A DNA stretch of 50,661 bases, from assembly GCA_910575035.1 (NCBI GenBank), contig CAJTDL010000032.1, positions 1 through 50,661 on the forward strand. Direction: 5' to 3'. The translations under genes and the position numbers were made by a program. The DNA comes from Lachnospiraceae bacterium (GTDB lineage: Bacteria; Bacillota; Clostridia; Lachnospirales; Lachnospiraceae). Position 1 is the first letter of the stretch, and each line of letters starts with the position of its first letter. Under the pieces are notes generated by a model. That model searched no databases. It saw nothing but the letters and a program-made list of their open reading frames with translations, and had not been told where the DNA came from. Positions 7,723 through 16,159 of this stretch are shown in pieces.

Positions 7723-7757
7723 AAAATCACAGTGATAGCTTCACTGTGATTTTTTTC
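7723..7757 (+). terminator. Rho-independent terminator after khpA
   Basis: AAAATCACAGTGA (7723-7735), a 5-base loop and TCACTGTGATTTT (7741-7753) form a perfect 13-bp stem running into a T tract. It lies between khpA and rimM, so rimM-trmD expression needs read-through or an internal promoter; partial termination would set ratios between the two halves. Confidence 0.85.
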
Positions 7758-7782
7758 AAATATAGAAAGGAATGTATAGATT

Positions 7783-8331
7783 ATGGAAGATTTTTTGCAG
7801 GTGGGAGTGATCACTAACACCCATGGGCTGCGGGGGGAAGTAAAGGTATTCCCTACCACGGACGATGCGAAAAGGTTTAAAAAGCTGAAGGAGGCCTGGC
7901 TGGATACAGGAAAGGAAATGGTGGCTTTAGAGATCTCCCAGGTGAAGTTTTTTAAAAATCTGGTGATCCTGAAATTTAAGGGCTATGATAATATCAATGA
8001 TATAGAAAAGTACAAAGGTAAAAGCCTGTTTGTAACCAGGAGCCATGCGGTAAAATGCGAAAAGGATGAATATTTTATTGCAGATTTAATTGACATGGAA
8101 GCCTGGACAGAAGAAGGAGAGCTGCTGGGAATAATCACGGATGTGATGCAGACAGGGGCAAATGATGTGTATGTGGTGCAGGTAAGCGAAGAGTCGCCCT
8201 ATGCCTTAAAGGTGGGAAATAAGAGGAAAGAACTGCTGCTGCCGGCCATTAAAGAGTGTGTCCGGAATGTGGATATGGAAGCAAGGAAAATCAAGGTGCA
8301 CCTTATGCCAGGGCTATTGGGGGAAGGGTGA
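7783..8331 (+). CDS. rimM: Ribosome maturation factor RimM
   Basis: 182 aa. The N-terminal RimM domain starts [19 protein letters not shown] with the conserved G-x-x-G-x-x-H-G-L-x-G-E-V pattern; the C-terminal PRC-like barrel includes ANDVYVV and the [10 protein letters not shown] stretch. RimM binds S19 and helps mature the 30S head. AAAGGAATG lies about 9 bases before ATG 7783. It precedes trmD, its near-universal partner, with a 120-base gap that carries a direct repeat. Confidence 0.96.
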   Translation: MEDFLQVGVITNTHGLRGEVKVFPTTDDAKRFKKLKEAWLDTGKEMVALEISQVKFFKNLVILKFKGYDNINDIEKYKGKSLFVTRSHAVKCEKDEYFIADLIDMEAWTEEGELLGIITDVMQTGANDVYVVQVSEESPYALKVGNKRKELLLPAIKECVRNVDMEARKIKVHLMPGLLGEG

Positions 8332-8344
8332 TATGGCCGGAGTG

Positions 8345-8430
8345 TTTTGCAGTGTGCCAGGCCTAAAAGGGGATTGGGCCAATTACTTAAGGATGGGAAA
8401 TGAGGCACATATTTTGCAGTGTGCCAGGCC
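8345..8430 (+). repeat. 19-bp direct repeat in the rimM-trmD gap
   Basis: TTTTGCAGTGTGCCAGGCC is at 8345-8363 and again at 8412-8430, 67 bases apart, with partly similar purine-rich sequence after each copy. A similar but diverged stretch (TGTTTTGCATCTGGCCTGG) occurs just after panD near 22612, hinting at a dispersed repeat. Confidence 0.6.
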
Positions 8431-8451
8431 GGAAAGGGGGCATGGGACAGA

Positions 8452-9189
8452 ATGAATTTTTATATCCTTACATTGTTTCCGGAAATGGTGGTGAATGGGC
8501 TGAACACCAGCATTATTGGACGGGCGGCTGAGGCAGGGCTGCTGCGTTTAGAGGCGATTAATATCCGGGATTATTCTGCCAACAAGCATCATAAAGTGGA
8601 TGATTATCCCTATGGGGGAGGCGCAGGAATGCTGATGCAGGCACAGCCAGTCTACGATGCCTTCCAGTCTGTGCAGGAGAGGATTGGGAAAAAGCCGCGG
8701 TGCATTTATGTCACGCCCCAGGGGCGCACCTTCTCACAGGCAGATGCGAAGGCATTTGCGAAAGAAGAGGATTTGGTGATTCTGTGCGGCCATTATGAGG
8801 GGATTGACGAGCGGGTGCTGGAAGAGGTGGTTACAGATTATGTGTCCATTGGGGATTATGTTTTGACAGGCGGGGAGCTTCCGGCAATGGTCCTGGTGGA
8901 TGCGGTTTCCCGTATGGTCCCTGGGGTTTTGGGAAATCAGGAATCGGGGGATTTTGAGTCTTTTGAAGGGAACCTTTTGGAGTATCCCCAGTATTCCAGG
9001 CCAGAGGAGTGGCATGGGAAAAAGGTGCCGGAGGTACTTCTTTCTGGCCATCATAAGAATATTGAGATGTGGCGCAGGAAGCAGTCGGTTTTACGTACAA
9101 AAGAGAGAAGGCCGGATTTGCTGGAGAAGGCGGAGCTGACAGAGGAAGAAAAGGGATGGGCCGAAAGTGGCAGCCATGCAAAGGCATAG
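8452..9189 (+). CDS. trmD: tRNA (guanine37-N1)-methyltransferase TrmD
   Basis: 245 aa, normal length. The SPOUT knot region is intact: [33 protein letters not shown] and [16 protein letters not shown] with the SAM-binding loops, followed by the C-terminal tRNA-binding domain. TrmD makes m1G37 to prevent frameshifting. ATG 8452 begins the family's usual [12 protein letters not shown]; upstream in-frame codons would run through the 19-bp repeat. The ribosome binding site is weak (GGGGGCATGGGACAG). Part of the rimM-trmD unit. Confidence 0.97.
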   Translation: MNFYILTLFPEMVVNGLNTSIIGRAAEAGLLRLEAINIRDYSANKHHKVDDYPYGGGAGMLMQAQPVYDAFQSVQERIGKKPRCIYVTPQGRTFSQADAKAFAKEEDLVILCGHYEGIDERVLEEVVTDYVSIGDYVLTGGELPAMVLVDAVSRMVPGVLGNQESGDFESFEGNLLEYPQYSRPEEWHGKKVPEVLLSGHHKNIEMWRRKQSVLRTKERRPDLLEKAELTEEEKGWAESGSHAKA

Positions 9190-9223
9190 CAGTTTGTGCA
9201 GATAAAAAAGGATGGGTAGAAGT

Positions 9224-9769
9224 ATGATAGTAATAGCCTGTGTGGATGAAAAAGGCGGAATGATGTTCCATCATCGGCGGCAAAGCCAGGATCGGGTGCT
9301 GCGGGAAGATGTGCTGCGGGAATGTGAAGGGAAAAAACTGTACATGAGCCCCTATTCCTATGGGATGTTTGAAAAAGAAGTGGGGGGAAAGTGTAAAGTC
9401 GGAGAGGGGGGCAAGCGCGGAAAAGAAAAAATATGTGTCTGGGAGCGCTTAGAAACAGAAATTTGCATCAGGGAGGATTTCCTGGAGGGAGCAGGCCAAG
9501 ATGAATTTTGCTTTGTGGAAGGCCAGGATATTTCAGGGGTGAAAGGGCAGATAGATGCCGTTATTTTGTACCAGTGGAACCGCAGGTATCCAGCCGATGT
9601 GTATTTTGCGTTAGACTTAAAAGCAGGAGGTTGGGAGTTAGAAAAGAGAGAAGAATTGAAAGGCTTTTCCCATGAAAGGATTACAAAAGAAGTGTACCGA
9701 AAGGCTGGAAGCGTATCTTCAAGCACTGTAAAATCAGATAAAGAAATAAATGGCATGCCAGAGAACTAG
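9224..9769 (+). CDS. Conserved hypothetical protein downstream of trmD
   Basis: 181 aa, soluble and without signal peptide. It begins MIVIACVDEKGGMMFHHRRQ with SQDRVLREDVL following; the middle (GGKCKVGEGGKRGKEK) is low complexity and the end has IDAVILYQWNRRYPADVYF and SHERITKEVYRK. Proteins with this N-terminus sit behind trmD in many Lachnospiraceae and are sometimes labelled ribonuclease Z, but no metal-binding HxHxDH motif is present, so that label is not supported. ATG 9224 is chosen because AAAGGATGG lies 8 bases upstream. The basic Gly/Lys insert is unusual and could be a local expansion. Confidence 0.6.
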   Translation: MIVIACVDEKGGMMFHHRRQSQDRVLREDVLRECEGKKLYMSPYSYGMFEKEVGGKCKVGEGGKRGKEKICVWERLETEICIREDFLEGAGQDEFCFVEGQDISGVKGQIDAVILYQWNRRYPADVYFALDLKAGGWELEKREELKGFSHERITKEVYRKAGSVSSSTVKSDKEINGMPEN

Positions 9770-9781
9770 AACGGAGAAAAA

Positions 9782-10783
9782 ATGAGAAATAGAAAAGTGA
9801 ATTGGAAGTATTTTGTGGTTTTGCTAGGATGCCTGCTTTTGGCGGCTTGTGCAAATCCTGTGACAGAAGGGGGGATATGGGGAAATGGGCAGCAGGGGAA
9901 TGCTGGCCAAGGGAAGCAGGGGACAGTTACCCTAGGGGCGATACCAGAATATGATGGGGAGCCATATGTGGCCATTGAGGGGAATGAGCCAGAGTTTTCA
10001 GAACAGGAGCTGACAGAGGAATCTTTTGAACGTTATAGCGAATTGGACAGCCTGGGGCGGTGCGGCGCGGCTGTGGCCAGCGTGGGGCAGGATTTGATGC
10101 CTACAGAAAAGCGAGGGAGCATTGGCCAGGTGAAGCCCAGCGGATGGCAGACGGTGAAATATGACTCTGTGGATGGGAAATATTTATATAACCGTTGCCA
10201 TTTGATCGGCTATCAGCTGTCTGGGGAGAATGCCAATGAACAAAACTTGATCACAGGGACACGGTATATGAATGTGGATGGCATGCTGCCCTTTGAAAAT
10301 TTGGTGGCAGATTATGTGAAAGAAACAGGGAACCATGTGATGTACCGGGTTACGCCGGTTTTTGAGGGGGATAACCTGGTAGCAAGCGGCGTACAGATGG
10401 AAGCATATTCAGTGGAAGACCAGGGGGAAGGGATTTCATACAACGTCTATGTGTACAACGTGCAGCCCGGAATCTCCATTGATTATGCAACAGGGGAGAG
10501 CGCCCTGGAGGAATCAGGCGGCTCTGGAAAAGAGAAGGTGCAAAAAGAGGAAATACAAACAGAAAGTGCACAAGAGAGGGAAGGGCAAAAAGGGGCAGCG
10601 CAAAATGGGGAAATACAACACGACGCTGCACAAGAAGGAGAAATCCGCGGAAATTCCCGCTCGAAGATCTACCATTGCCCTGGGCAGGCAGCTTATGATG
10701 AGATGGAGGATTCTAAAAATCTGGTGATTTTCCAAACGGAGGAGGAAGCCAAGGCAGCCGGGTATCGGAAGGCAAAGCGTTAA
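9782..10783 (+). CDS. Lipoprotein DNA/RNA non-specific endonuclease
   Basis: 333 aa. A lipoprotein signal peptide (FVVLLGCLLLAACAN, lipobox LAAC with Cys at about residue 22) anchors it outside the cell. Residues about 80-235 form an EndA/NucA-like nuclease domain: YLYNRCHLIGYQLSGENA, NLITGTRYMNVDGMLPFEN and NHVMYRVTPVF. The catalytic motif is N-R-C-H instead of the classical D-R-G-H, but the His is kept. A 40-residue linker of charged Gln/Glu-rich repeats follows, then a C-terminal module (YHCPGQAAYDEM and TEEEAKAAGYR) like the small Ada-type domain found on many surface nucleases. Likely role: degrading extracellular nucleic acid or DNA uptake. It starts 12 bases after the previous gene, with GGAG upstream. 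Confidence 0.75.
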   Translation: MRNRKVNWKYFVVLLGCLLLAACANPVTEGGIWGNGQQGNAGQGKQGTVTLGAIPEYDGEPYVAIEGNEPEFSEQELTEESFERYSELDSLGRCGAAVASVGQDLMPTEKRGSIGQVKPSGWQTVKYDSVDGKYLYNRCHLIGYQLSGENANEQNLITGTRYMNVDGMLPFENLVADYVKETGNHVMYRVTPVFEGDNLVASGVQMEAYSVEDQGEGISYNVYVYNVQPGISIDYATGESALEESGGSGKEKVQKEEIQTESAQEREGQKGAAQNGEIQHDAAQEGEIRGNSRSKIYHCPGQAAYDEMEDSKNLVIFQTEEEAKAAGYRKAKR

Positions 10784-11145
10784 AAACACAAATCACCAGA
10801 AGGCAAAAAGCCACAAAATTTCATGGTTTATCCATCCATGTGTATATTGCGGAATGTAATAGGTTTGGATTGAAACATTTTCTGGGCTATGATTAAATAA
10901 GTATCTGTTCCAGTTCATAAATCATCATCAAAAATGGGAAAGTGACAAAAGATACCATGGTATCGGAAATCGGGGCGTAGTTTTCATTACCTGAAAATGC
11001 AGGAGGGCAGCTAGAACGCCTGGTGCTTGGAAATTGGGGGACATGGCTTTGGCATCTTCAAATGCCCGCATTAAGGCAGCCTCCTTCCTGCGTACGGGAT
11101 GAATATATCCTCCATGGTGAAATTCATACCATTCAAAAAGAATAT
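10784..11145. other. Gene-free stretch with a coding remnant on the minus strand
   Basis: There is no intact gene. On the minus strand a frame is open across about 11140-10935 and reads NILFEWYEFHHGGYIHPV, then RRKEAALMRAFEDAKAMS and ends SLSHF before a stop; an internal ATG near 11076 has GGAGG upstream. It looks like the tail of a lost protein, but I cannot name the family. No AgrD-like autoinducer peptide was recognised beside the sensor kinase. Confidence 0.4.
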
Positions 11146-12465
11146 TTAACTGATTTGCTGTGAGGTATTTTCTGGCTGTTCTGGGATGATAAGCAGTACG
11201 CTAAGGATAAAGGATGTATCCTGTGTCTTTATGCTTATTGCGCCATGGTATTTTTCAGCGATTGTTTTTACATTTGAAAGGCCTGTCCCCCTTCTAAATA
11301 ACCCATTTCCCTGGAAACTGTTCTCAATTTCCAACAGAACAAAATCCCCTTGTATGCGTCCCGTCACACGAATGTATTTTTCTGCATTGCGATCCATATT
11401 ATTACAAGCATGGATTGCATTATCCAAAGCATTTGACAGGACAATGCAGAAATCTATGTCGCGCACAAAACAGGGATACGGTAAGCACAGCGAACAGCAG
11501 ACGTCTATTCCCATGTTTTTTGCTATCCCCAATTTATTTCCTACCAAAATGTCTGCCACTGGATTGTTGGTGCTGTATGGAAAAGATAATTCTTCTGTTA
11601 TATCCTCCATATCCCCAATATAATCCAGCGCCTGTTCTAATTTCCCATTCTGTAAAAATCCCTTTACAACCGTAATGTGATTCTTGATATCATGCCGGAA
11701 GGACTTTGTTTTTTCATAGTGGGCCTTTGCTTCCTCCACATACTGGTTTAGTGAACGCTCCTCCTGTTCCAGCAGTGACAATTCTGTGCTTAGCCGAAAA
11801 TTCTGCAGTAATTTCTTATAAGCAAACATAATGCAAAATAGGCTTACTATTCCCAAAAGCTGTATGGCAAACAGCTGATAGTGGTTTGTATATACAATGA
11901 TCCTGTTATCATTTATAGCATTAGAATGCGCATAGCTGATATAATTTGCATATTCGCCTATGAAAAAAATCATCAGTATCGGCGTTAAAATCATAAGCAC
12001 ATATTGTTTTTTCCCTGCTTCGTAATACGAAAAGTACCGATATGTTATATGGTAACAAAACACAGCTAACAGCAATGCTGTATTTCCTGTCAGCATAAAT
12101 ACGATCCCGACAATTTTATGGTTCAAAGGTGACACAAGCGGATATAAAATACTAAGCAAAGAATTAACAATGCCATAGCAAAGCTGCATAATCTCTACTG
12201 TCAGCGCAGAATATAAAATAACGGATTTCCAGTCAGCATGGCAGGCAAAAAGCCCGCTTACAGTCAGCAGGAGAATATAAATCAAAAATTCTGTTATCCT
12301 GTTTGTAGGAATCACTTCTGTGAAAAAAGTCCAAAATAACGCGAACAATATATAAAAATATAATTTTACTTTCTTTTGTAAAAATCTCGTAAGAAAATAA
12401 AATCCCGTAAGCGCCTGCGCGTTCCCCATGATATATTTGTTAAAAAAATCCATATAGTCAACCAA
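11146..12465 (-). CDS. GHKL (Agr/LytTR-type) sensor histidine kinase
   Basis: 439 aa. Residues about 1-215 hold six or so membrane segments (for example FIYILLLTVSGLFACHA and ILTPILMIFFIGEYANYI). A coiled coil (about 220-245) leads to the phospho-acceptor box SFRHDIKNHITVVKGFL, then the ATPase N box IVLSNALDNAIHACNN and the G box FRRGTGLSNVKTIAEKY, as in AgrC-type GHKL kinases that sense cyclic peptides. The start is TTG 12465, seven bases after GGAGG; ATG 12453 is an alternative. A kinase of this class needs a LytTR response regulator, but only a stub remains directly upstream (12467-12559), so the kinase is probably an orphan. Confidence 0.85.
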   Translation of the reverse strand: MVDYMDFFNKYIMGNAQALTGFYFLTRFLQKKVKLYFYILFALFWTFFTEVIPTNRITEFLIYILLLTVSGLFACHADWKSVILYSALTVEIMQLCYGIVNSLLSILYPLVSPLNHKIVGIVFMLTGNTALLLAVFCYHITYRYFSYYEAGKKQYVLMILTPILMIFFIGEYANYISYAHSNAINDNRIIVYTNHYQLFAIQLLGIVSLFCIMFAYKKLLQNFRLSTELSLLEQEERSLNQYVEEAKAHYEKTKSFRHDIKNHITVVKGFLQNGKLEQALDYIGDMEDITEELSFPYSTNNPVADILVGNKLGIAKNMGIDVCCSLCLPYPCFVRDIDFCIVLSNALDNAIHACNNMDRNAEKYIRVTGRIQGDFVLLEIENSFQGNGLFRRGTGLSNVKTIAEKYHGAISIKTQDTSFILSVLLIIPEQPENTSQQIS

Positions 12466-12466
12466 C

Positions 12467-12559
12467 TTATCGCCTCCATTCTTTCATGTACTGCAAAATT
12501 ACATTGGAAAACTCCCTGCCCAGCAATTGCCCATCATCACAGATTGCAATGCGTGTTAT
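12467..12559 (-). pseudogene. LytTR response regulator remnant
   Basis: On the minus strand, after AAGAGGTG, 30 codons read ITRIAICDDGQLLGREF followed by SNVILQYMKEWRR and a stop, the exact start of receiver domains (R-I-A-I-C-D-D with the acidic pair) in Agr-type regulators. The start codon is ATA instead of ATG, and about 200 codons are missing between this stub and the kinase, which begins after the stop. An internal deletion has removed the phosphorylatable Asp and the LytTR domain. Confidence 0.75.
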
Positions 12560-12817
12560 ATAAGCACCTCTTGAAAAAATTATTTTACCACTTCTTTTCT
12601 GCATAAACAATAAAAACGTTTTGAAATGCAGGATGGCAGCTGTGGAATGCTTTTTGGGCCAGCATTTTCGGATGCTTTGCTGTTTCCCCGCCCTGAAAGG
12701 GTATCCCAGCTGGTGTAAAATATAGAAAATAGGGAAAAATATCCTTGAAATTATAAAATAAGTATGCTACATTACAACAGGATATTTAAGGGAAGCATAA
12801 CATCAAAGGAAAGGAAT
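12560..12817. other. Intergenic region before the PqqD cassette
   Basis: AT-rich, with no convincing gene. A 30-codon frame at 12626-12718 (MQDGSCGMLFGPAFSDALL start) lacks a ribosome binding site. The promoter of the cassette must lie here, but no clear -35/-10 pair with 17-base spacing was found. Confidence 0.4.
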
Positions 12818-12880
12818 ATGTGGGAAGGAAGCATACAGCATCAGAAGTTTCCCGCAGAGGGAATGATTTGGACAAAATAA
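12818..12880 (+). CDS. Candidate short leader ORF overlapping the kinase start
   Basis: ATG 12818 has AAAGGA 7 bases upstream, the best ribosome binding site in this gap, yet reads only 20 codons: MWEGSIQHQKFPAEGMIWTK. Its stop (12878-12880) lies 8-12 bases inside the kinase frame beginning at TTG 12868, so it could couple translation of the kinase. It may be a leader peptide, a tiny precursor, or chance. No cleavage or modification motif is recognisable. Confidence 0.25.
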   Translation: MWEGSIQHQKFPAEGMIWTK

Positions 12881-13605
12881 ATTTTACAGTTCGCCTGGCA
12901 GAGGTGCCCATCAGTATTTCTGCCATCTACCATTCAACAAAGGATTTTTGCCGTGATTACCTGACAGGGGAGGAGCCGGTGTTTTCCCTGGAGGTCACGC
13001 CAGGGGATATTGCCTATGAGCGGGAGAAGTCTGCCCGGGAGGATGATTATGAGGGGATTCCCATACGCCATTTTTCAGACAGCTATCTGGAGACGCTTGC
13101 TGTTTACCGGAAGATTGCGGAACAGATGCTGGACTATGGCGTTTTGCTGTTCCATGGGTCTGTGGTGGCAGTGGACCATAAGGCATATATTTTTACGGCC
13201 AAGAGCGGGACGGGAAAGAGCACCCATACCCGGCTGTGGCGCGAATTGCTGGGAGAGAGGGCGGTCATGGTTAATGATGACAAGCCGCTGCTCCGGGTGG
13301 GAGAGGGCAGCGTGACGGCTTTTGGCACGCCCTGGGACGGCAAGCACCATTTAAGCAGCAATATTGCTGTCCCTGTGCAGGCAATCTGCATTATGGAAAG
13401 AGGGAAGGAAAACCAGATCAAAGAGATCAGCGCCAGGGATGCCTGGCCTATGCTGATGCAGCAGTCCTACCGTTCTGGCGATCCCGGGAAATTGGCAAAG
13501 ACCATGGATTTGCTGGACCAGCTGGCAGCAAAGGCGCGCCTGTACCGCATGGCCTGCAACATGGAGCTGTCAGCGGCAGAGATGTCTTACCATAAGATGC
13601 GATAA
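12868..13605 (+). CDS. HPr kinase-like P-loop protein of a peptide-maturation cassette
   Basis: 245 aa from TTG 12868, which has AGAGGGA 5 bases upstream; GTG 12820 in the same frame is an alternative (261 aa). Walker A is FTAKSGTGKSTHTRLW, preceded by LLFHGSVVAVDHKAYI and followed by MVNDDKPLL and FGTPWDGKHH, the arrangement of HprK/PEPCK-type kinases found next to PqqD genes. In some lasso-peptide clusters (paeninodin type) such kinases phosphorylate the peptide's C-terminal residue; here the substrate is unknown. There is no HPr gene nearby, so a role in carbon regulation is less likely. It heads a run of five plus-strand genes with tiny gaps or overlaps after the first. Confidence 0.7.
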   Translation: MDKINFTVRLAEVPISISAIYHSTKDFCRDYLTGEEPVFSLEVTPGDIAYEREKSAREDDYEGIPIRHFSDSYLETLAVYRKIAEQMLDYGVLLFHGSVVAVDHKAYIFTAKSGTGKSTHTRLWRELLGERAVMVNDDKPLLRVGEGSVTAFGTPWDGKHHLSSNIAVPVQAICIMERGKENQIKEISARDAWPMLMQQSYRSGDPGKLAKTMDLLDQLAAKARLYRMACNMELSAAEMSYHKMR

Positions 13606-13668
13606 TTTCCGTTGACTTCCAGTGGCGGACAGATTATACTTAACCATGGGATAAGGAGGATATCTATC

Positions 13669-13929
13669 ATGAAGATAAAACCAGAATTTATTACACATGG
13701 AAGCCAGAGCGAGCAGGTTATGGTTTCTACGGACACCAAGCTATTTTCCGGCCTGGTGCGCAGCAACAGCACCGCATCTTTTATCATAGACTGCCTGAAG
13801 CAGGAGACTACCCAGGAGAAGATCGTGGATGCCATGGTATCGGAATATGATGCCCCAAGGGACAGGATTGCAGCGGATGTTGCCAAGATCCTTGAGAAAT
13901 TGAGAAGCATTGGTGCCATAGATGGGTAG
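13669..13929 (+). CDS. PqqD-family peptide-binding protein
   Basis: 86 aa, the size of PqqD/RRE proteins. It has the winged-helix RRE layout: MKIKPEFITHGSQSEQVM and the strand-rich FSGLVRSNSTASFIIDCL, then helices (TTQEKIVDAMVSEYDAPR) and the AADVAKILEKLRSIGAI end. PqqD proteins bind leader peptides and hand them to modifying enzymes. AAGGAGG lies 10 bases before ATG 13669. Its stop overlaps the start of the next gene by 8 bases, so the two are translationally coupled. Confidence 0.85.
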   Translation: MKIKPEFITHGSQSEQVMVSTDTKLFSGLVRSNSTASFIIDCLKQETTQEKIVDAMVSEYDAPRDRIAADVAKILEKLRSIGAIDG

Positions 13930-14359
13930 CAGCACGTTTGAGGAGGAGATCCAGCGCACAGGCAGGCTGGTCTATACTAATGTGGGCTGCAGCATGATGC
14001 CCCTGATCCGCCAGCACAGGGATTTGGTGGTTATAGAGAAGCCCCAGGGGCGCTGTAGGAAATATGACGTGCCTTTGTATAAAAAAAATGGGAAGTATAT
14101 CCTGCATCGGATCCTTAAGGTACGGAAAGAGGATTATGTGATACGCGGGGATAACTGCTGGCAGAAGGAATATGGCATTACAGACAGCCAAATAATAGGC
14201 GTGCTGTCTGCTGTGGTGCGGGATGGGAGAACCATCCCTGTTACTGATTGGCGGTATCAGGCCTATGCCCGCCTGTGGTGCTGCCTGTTCCCTGCCCGGG
14301 CAGCATTTATGCGTTTTCGGGCTCTGCTTGGGCGTGCCAGGAGGAAACTTAGGAGATGA
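13922..14359 (+). CDS. S24/S26-family (SipW-like) signal peptidase
   Basis: 145 aa. The catalytic Ser lies in NVGCSMMPLI (Ser24, followed by Met as in S26 peptidases). The general base position falls in YILHRILKV, a His (His62) as in SipW/Sec11-type enzymes, not the Lys of LepB. RGDN follows at about 76-79. There is no clear N-terminal membrane anchor; a C-terminal hydrophobic and basic stretch (ARLWCCLFPARAAFM) may touch the membrane. Overlap with both neighbours marks it as part of the cassette; it probably trims the peptide handled by PqqD and the ABC exporter. S24 repressors are a less likely alternative because no HTH is present. Confidence 0.7.
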   Translation: MGSSTFEEEIQRTGRLVYTNVGCSMMPLIRQHRDLVVIEKPQGRCRKYDVPLYKKNGKYILHRILKVRKEDYVIRGDNCWQKEYGITDSQIIGVLSAVVRDGRTIPVTDWRYQAYARLWCCLFPARAAFMRFRALLGRARRKLRR

Positions 14360-16068
14360 AGCAGGAGAGAAAAGCCTATGCGGCGCTTCTGTGGATGGGC
14401 CGTGTGGCAGGGAAAGCAAAGGGCTATATTGGGGCGCTTCTTTTTATCCAGGCATTGCTTGGCATCAGCGGCGTGGGCTATGCCATGCTTTTGCGGGAGC
14501 TTGTCAATGCTGCTGTGGATAGGGAGGAGGGGCGTTTCTTCATGGCCGCCGCTTATTTTGGGGGGCTGGTGGCCCTGCAGATTGCGTTGCGGGCCGTGAG
14601 CCGTTTTTTTGAGGAATATGCCCGCTCCACCATGGAAAACCGCTTTAAAACGCGCCTGTTTGATGTGCTGCTGAAACGGGAATATGGCGCTGTTACCCAG
14701 GTAAATTCTGGGGAATGGATGAATCGGCTGACATCGGATACTGTTATAGTGGCGGACGGCCTGACCCAGATCTTGCCGGGCGTGGTGGGGATGGCAGTAA
14801 AATTGGCAGGCGCTTTGGCAGCGATCCTGTTTTTAAAGCCAGAGTTTATCTATATCCTGCTGCCAGGAGGGATGGCCGTGATCCTGTTCACTTATGGCTT
14901 CCGCAAGGTTTTGAAAAAACTCCACAAGAGGATCCAGGAAGCGGACGGGACCCTGCGGGTATTTTTGCAGGAGCGGCTTGGTTCTTTGATGGTTGTGCGT
15001 GCCTTTGCCCAGGAAGAAGCAGCTTCCAGGCAGGCTATGGAACTGATGGGTCAGCACAGGGCTGCCAGAATGCGCCGAAACCATTTTTCTAATTTCTGTA
15101 ACATTGGGTTTGGCACTGCCATGCATGGCGCCTATGTGCTGGGGGCTGTATTCTGCGGCTACGGGATCCTTACGGGGACAATGAGCTACGGCAACCTGAT
15201 GGCGATTCTGCAGCTGATCAGCCAGATCCAGAATCCATTTGCAAATATCACAGGATATCTGCCCCAATACTATGCGATGACGGCCAGTGCGGAACGGCTG
15301 ATGGAGGCAGAAAGCTTTGCTGAAGACTATGGTGGGCAGGCGCTTCCGGAAAAGGGGCGGTGCGCATTTTACCAGGAAGAGTTCCTAGGCTTAGGCATGA
15401 GGGACGCTTCCTTTACCTATTTGCCGCCGGTTTCCCCAAAAGGGGAGGCTCCTGCCATGCCCGTTGTCCTCTCGGGCTTTCAGCTTGAGATTGGCAAAGG
15501 CGAATATGTGGCGTTTACAGGCCCTTCCGGCTGTGGGAAAAGCACGGCGCTAAAGCTGCTGATGTGTTTGTATCCTTTGGATAGCGGGGAATACTATCTG
15601 CGCACAAGGCAGGGGGAGCAGCCCTTTGTATCCCAATGGCGGAGCCTCTTTGCCTATGTCCCCCAGGGGAACCAGCTGATGTCTGGAACCATACGTGAAA
15701 TTATTGCTTTTGGCGACCAGGAGAAAATGCGCCAGGAGGCAGCTTTGCGCCGTGCCCTGCAGATTGCCAGTGCGGATGGGTTTGTAGGGGAACTGGAGCA
15801 AGGCCTGGATACCCTGTTGGGGGAGCGGGGCGCTGGCATATCTGAAGGGCAGATGCAGCGGCTTGCCATTGCCAGGGCTGTTTTTTCCGGCCGCCCTATT
15901 TTGCTGTTGGATGAAGCCACAAGCTCCCTGGATGAGGAAACAGAGGCAAAGGTGCTGCAGAACCTGCAGGCGATGACAGACCAGACTGTGGTGATTGTGA
16001 CCCATAGGCCTGCGGCGCTGTCAATCTGTGATAAAAATGTTGTGTTTGGGGAGAAGGCGGAGGGTTAA
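14356..16068 (+). CDS. ABC exporter (fused membrane and ATPase domains)
   Basis: 570 aa, the usual half-transporter length. Membrane domain to about residue 320 (segments such as AYFGGLVALQIALRAV, LPGVVGMAVKLAGALAAI, FIYILLPGGMAVILFTYG). ATPase: Walker A GPSGCGKST (389-397), Q-loop VPQGNQLMSGT, signature GISEGQMQRLAIARA at about 493, Walker B ILLLDEATSSLD at about 515, H-loop VTHRP. No C39 peptidase domain is present, so leader removal would need the S26 peptidase encoded just upstream, whose stop overlaps this start (ATGA at 14356). It probably exports the cassette's peptide. Confidence 0.92.
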   Translation: MKQERKAYAALLWMGRVAGKAKGYIGALLFIQALLGISGVGYAMLLRELVNAAVDREEGRFFMAAAYFGGLVALQIALRAVSRFFEEYARSTMENRFKTRLFDVLLKREYGAVTQVNSGEWMNRLTSDTVIVADGLTQILPGVVGMAVKLAGALAAILFLKPEFIYILLPGGMAVILFTYGFRKVLKKLHKRIQEADGTLRVFLQERLGSLMVVRAFAQEEAASRQAMELMGQHRAARMRRNHFSNFCNIGFGTAMHGAYVLGAVFCGYGILTGTMSYGNLMAILQLISQIQNPFANITGYLPQYYAMTASAERLMEAESFAEDYGGQALPEKGRCAFYQEEFLGLGMRDASFTYLPPVSPKGEAPAMPVVLSGFQLEIGKGEYVAFTGPSGCGKSTALKLLMCLYPLDSGEYYLRTRQGEQPFVSQWRSLFAYVPQGNQLMSGTIREIIAFGDQEKMRQEAALRRALQIASADGFVGELEQGLDTLLGERGAGISEGQMQRLAIARAVFSGRPILLLDEATSSLDEETEAKVLQNLQAMTDQTVVIVTHRPAALSICDKNVVFGEKAEG

Positions 16069-16159
16069 GGGAGGAGCCGGGGCTAAAGGCTGCCTGTCAC
16101 AGCAATTTGAGGCGGTATGGACAGGACGATATTCTTGATAGAAGGGAAAATGTGTCAAT

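Noticed and set aside
9224-9769. Ribonuclease Z
   Set aside because: The name is sometimes attached to relatives, but HxHxDH metal motif and metallo-beta-lactamase fold features are missing.
10930-10980. Similarity to pqqD (CCATGGTATCGGAA in both)
   Set aside because: Fourteen bases only, in different contexts and frames; likely chance.
11186-11623. Plus-strand ORF over the kinase gene
   Set aside because: Antisense shadow of the GHKL ATPase domain on the minus strand.
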